Origin: an uncultured Acidimicrobiaceae bacterium
Lineage (GTDB): Bacteria; Actinomycetota; Acidimicrobiia; Acidimicrobiales; Poriferisodalaceae
DNA: 40,340 nucleotides
NCBI GenBank assembly: GCA_913020735.1
Contig: CAJWBN010000007.1
Coordinates: 1 to 40,340, forward strand
Direction of reading: 5' to 3'
Below the pieces are notes generated by a model that saw only the letters and a program-made list of their open reading frames with translations, did no database searches and had not been told where the DNA came from. The stretch's first letter is position 1. Each line of letters begins with the position of its first letter. Shown one piece after another: positions 38,366 through 40,340 of the stretch. The translations under genes were made by a program, and so were the position numbers.

Positions 38366-38811
38366 GTCAGCCACTGCGGCCATTTGAACGATCGCTACCC
38401 ATGGCGCTGATGCGGGCCCGCGAAGCAGTCATGCGAGAATTTCGACCTCGACTAGCAACGCACGAGCTAACAGAACAACAGTGGAGAGTACTTCGAGCAT
38501 TAAACACTCAAGAAGCACCGCTCACGACACGTGAACTCAGCGAGATGACATTCCTTTTAAGCCCGTCGCTTTCACGGATCACGGCCAACCTTGCCAATCG
38601 AGGTCTTCTTAATCGAGACGCGAACCCATCTGATCAGCGGAGCAGTCTTCTTAGCTTGTCCCACGATGGGAAGGTGCTACTTTCCGCCATGGCCGCGAAT
38701 AGTGAATCTGGCTATCGCGCCATTGAAGAAAGTTTCGGACAGGACCGGTTAGAACTGCTCTACAACCTTCTTGATGACTTAGCTGCGACGCGAATAGCGA
38801 AAGACACCTAA
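38362..38811 (+). CDS. hpaR: MarR-family regulator, HpaR-like
   Basis: LRPFERSLPMALMRAREAVMREFRPRLATHELTEQQWRVLRALNTQEAPLTTRELSEMTFLLSPSLSRITANLANRGLLNRDANPSDQRSSLLSLSHDG; 4-bp overlap with hpaG. Confidence 0.93.
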   Translation: MSQPLRPFERSLPMALMRAREAVMREFRPRLATHELTEQQWRVLRALNTQEAPLTTRELSEMTFLLSPSLSRITANLANRGLLNRDANPSDQRSSLLSLSHDGKVLLSAMAANSESGYRAIEESFGQDRLELLYNLLDDLAATRIAKDT

Positions 38812-38848
38812 GGTTTCCGAAGTTCTACTAATTGAGGAGAGACTCGCC

Positions 38849-40072
38849 ATGACCGCACCGTTGGATGGCATCCGCGTGATTGAATTCGCGAACTTTGCAG
38901 CAGCACCTTCCGCTACAGCGATCATGGCTGACCTCGGAGCCGAAGTAATAAAGGTGGAGGCGATCGGAGGCGATCCCATCCGCGGGCTTATGAAGCAAGC
39001 AAAAGTGGCTGAGGGGGATCACAACCCTGATCACCCATTTCAATTTATTAACCGAGGCAAGAAAGGGATAGAACTAAATCTTGACAGTGAATCAGGGGCT
39101 GACATCGCTCGCCGCCTGGTGTCCCAATGCGATGTAGTCGTCATGAATTTACTCAAAGAGCGAAGGCAACGATTCGGCCTCGACACTAACGATCTCTTTT
39201 CAATCAAGCCCGATCTTGTCATCGGATTGTTGTCTGGCTATGGCGAGGTAGGCGAAGAAATTAATCGCCCCGGATATGACGTAACCGCTTTCTTCTCACG
39301 TTCAGGCGTTTTCGGTGGCGGCACCACCCCAGGTAGTCCGCCTCCCCATGCCCGACCAGGTTCTGGCGACCACACCACCTCGATCGCTTTATTCGGCGCA
39401 GTTATGGCCGGTCTGCGATCTCGTGATGTTACGGGAGAAGGTCAGGTAGTCGAAGCCTCGTTACTGAGAACTGCTACCTGGACGATCAGTCTTGATCTAG
39501 TTACCTCTTTGATCGATGGTAAACCCGCGTACGACCGTCCTAGAGAAAAAGGTTTATCAGCGATGCTGGAAGCCTTCCAAGCGTCGGACGGTAGATGGCT
39601 GCAATTTGCGATGCCCGATACCGGCGATGCCTGGAAACGCTTTTGTGTCGCTTTAGATAGGGAAGATCTTTTGACTCGAGACGAGTTTTCTAGCGGTCGG
39701 CTTCGCTATCAGAATATGACTGAGCTTCTGGCGACCTTGGATGAGAGTATCGGTTCCAAACCGGCCGCTCATTGGATCCCCCGACTTGATGAACATAAAT
39801 GCATCTGGGCTCCCATTAACGATTCAGCATCCGCCGTCCAAGATCCACAGGTTCGAGCCGCCGGCGCGTTCGAAACTATTACCCATCCGGTGGTCGGCGA
39901 TTTCGAGACCGTGGCAGCACCCTTTCGAATGCACGACTCTCCAGAAGTTCGGGTAAAGGGCCCCGCTCCAGAAAAGGGGCAACACACAACTGAGGTACTC
40001 AAACAGCTACTTAACTTGAGTGAGGTAGAGATCGCTGAGCTGGAATCAGATGGCGTTGTCCGCCGTGGATAG
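38849..40072 (+). CDS. Family III CaiB/BaiF CoA-transferase
   Basis: [42 protein letters not shown]...[38 protein letters not shown]. Confidence 0.95.
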   Translation: MTAPLDGIRVIEFANFAAAPSATAIMADLGAEVIKVEAIGGDPIRGLMKQAKVAEGDHNPDHPFQFINRGKKGIELNLDSESGADIARRLVSQCDVVVMNLLKERRQRFGLDTNDLFSIKPDLVIGLLSGYGEVGEEINRPGYDVTAFFSRSGVFGGGTTPGSPPPHARPGSGDHTTSIALFGAVMAGLRSRDVTGEGQVVEASLLRTATWTISLDLVTSLIDGKPAYDRPREKGLSAMLEAFQASDGRWLQFAMPDTGDAWKRFCVALDREDLLTRDEFSSGRLRYQNMTELLATLDESIGSKPAAHWIPRLDEHKCIWAPINDSASAVQDPQVRAAGAFETITHPVVGDFETVAAPFRMHDSPEVRVKGPAPEKGQHTTEVLKQLLNLSEVEIAELESDGVVRRG

Positions 40073-40095
40073 CTCCCAGACTTAGGATCTTTGTA

Positions 40096-40340
40096 ATGGT
40101 TGAACTCACGTACCAATCCGGTTTCGGAAATCATTTTGAATCTGAGGCCGAATCAGGTGTTTTGCCTATCGGTCAAAACTCCCCCCAAAAGGTCATGGGC
40201 GGTCTGTACACAGAACAAATAACAGGAACAGCATTTACAGCGCCTCGGAGCTCGATGCAAAGAAGTTGGGCGTACCGAATACGACCTTCGGTTCAACACA
40301 TGACCAACTTGGTGTCTGTTGATATCGGCTTGATTCGCAC
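40096..40340 (+). CDS. hmgA: Homogentisate 1,2-dioxygenase, N-terminal part (truncated by the window end)
   Basis: Manual translation from ATG 40096: [68 protein letters not shown]. This is the characteristic N-terminus of the family; it is missing from the ORF track because it is open-ended. Confidence 0.92.
   Translation, partial: MVELTYQSGFGNHFESEAESGVLPIGQNSPQKVMGGLYTEQITGTAFTAPRSSMQRSWAYRIRPSVQHMTNLVSVDIGLIR

Noticed and set aside
1-40340. CRISPR arrays, tRNA/rRNA genes, transposases or phage genes
   Set aside because: Looked for by eye; no repeat-spacer pattern, RNA gene or transposase motif noticed. A tool search (tRNAscan-SE, CRISPR finder) would be decisive.

Overview
The window is a dense catabolic region from a probably actinobacterial genome; the lineage is inferred from protein types only. 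It has about 38 coding regions on both strands and no rRNA, tRNA, CRISPR array or mobile element that I can see. The content is mostly acyl-CoA chemistry: six family III (CaiB/BaiF) CoA-transferase genes, two of them double-domain, three enoyl-CoA hydratases, and an acyl-CoA synthetase. There are also amidohydrolases, dehydrogenases and MFS transporters. The right end carries a 4-hydroxyphenylacetate/homoprotocatechuate-type set (hpaB, hpaH, hpaE, hpaF, hpaG, MarR/hpaR) running into the 5' end of a homogentisate 1,2-dioxygenase gene. The most notable observation is at 6292-6915. The ORF track begins this gene at 6343, after an in-frame TGA. Reading through that TGA gives MAKNIEFWVDPI-[TGA]-PWCWVTARWVV..., a DsbA-like protein of the mycothiol-dependent reductase (Rv2466c-like) type. 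The TGA sits exactly at the first Cys of the CPWC active site and is followed by an 8-bp stem with a GUU loop 22 nt downstream. This is a strong candidate for an unannotated selenoprotein (UPWC) with a bacterial SECIS. It is translationally coupled to a TIM-barrel amidohydrolase.
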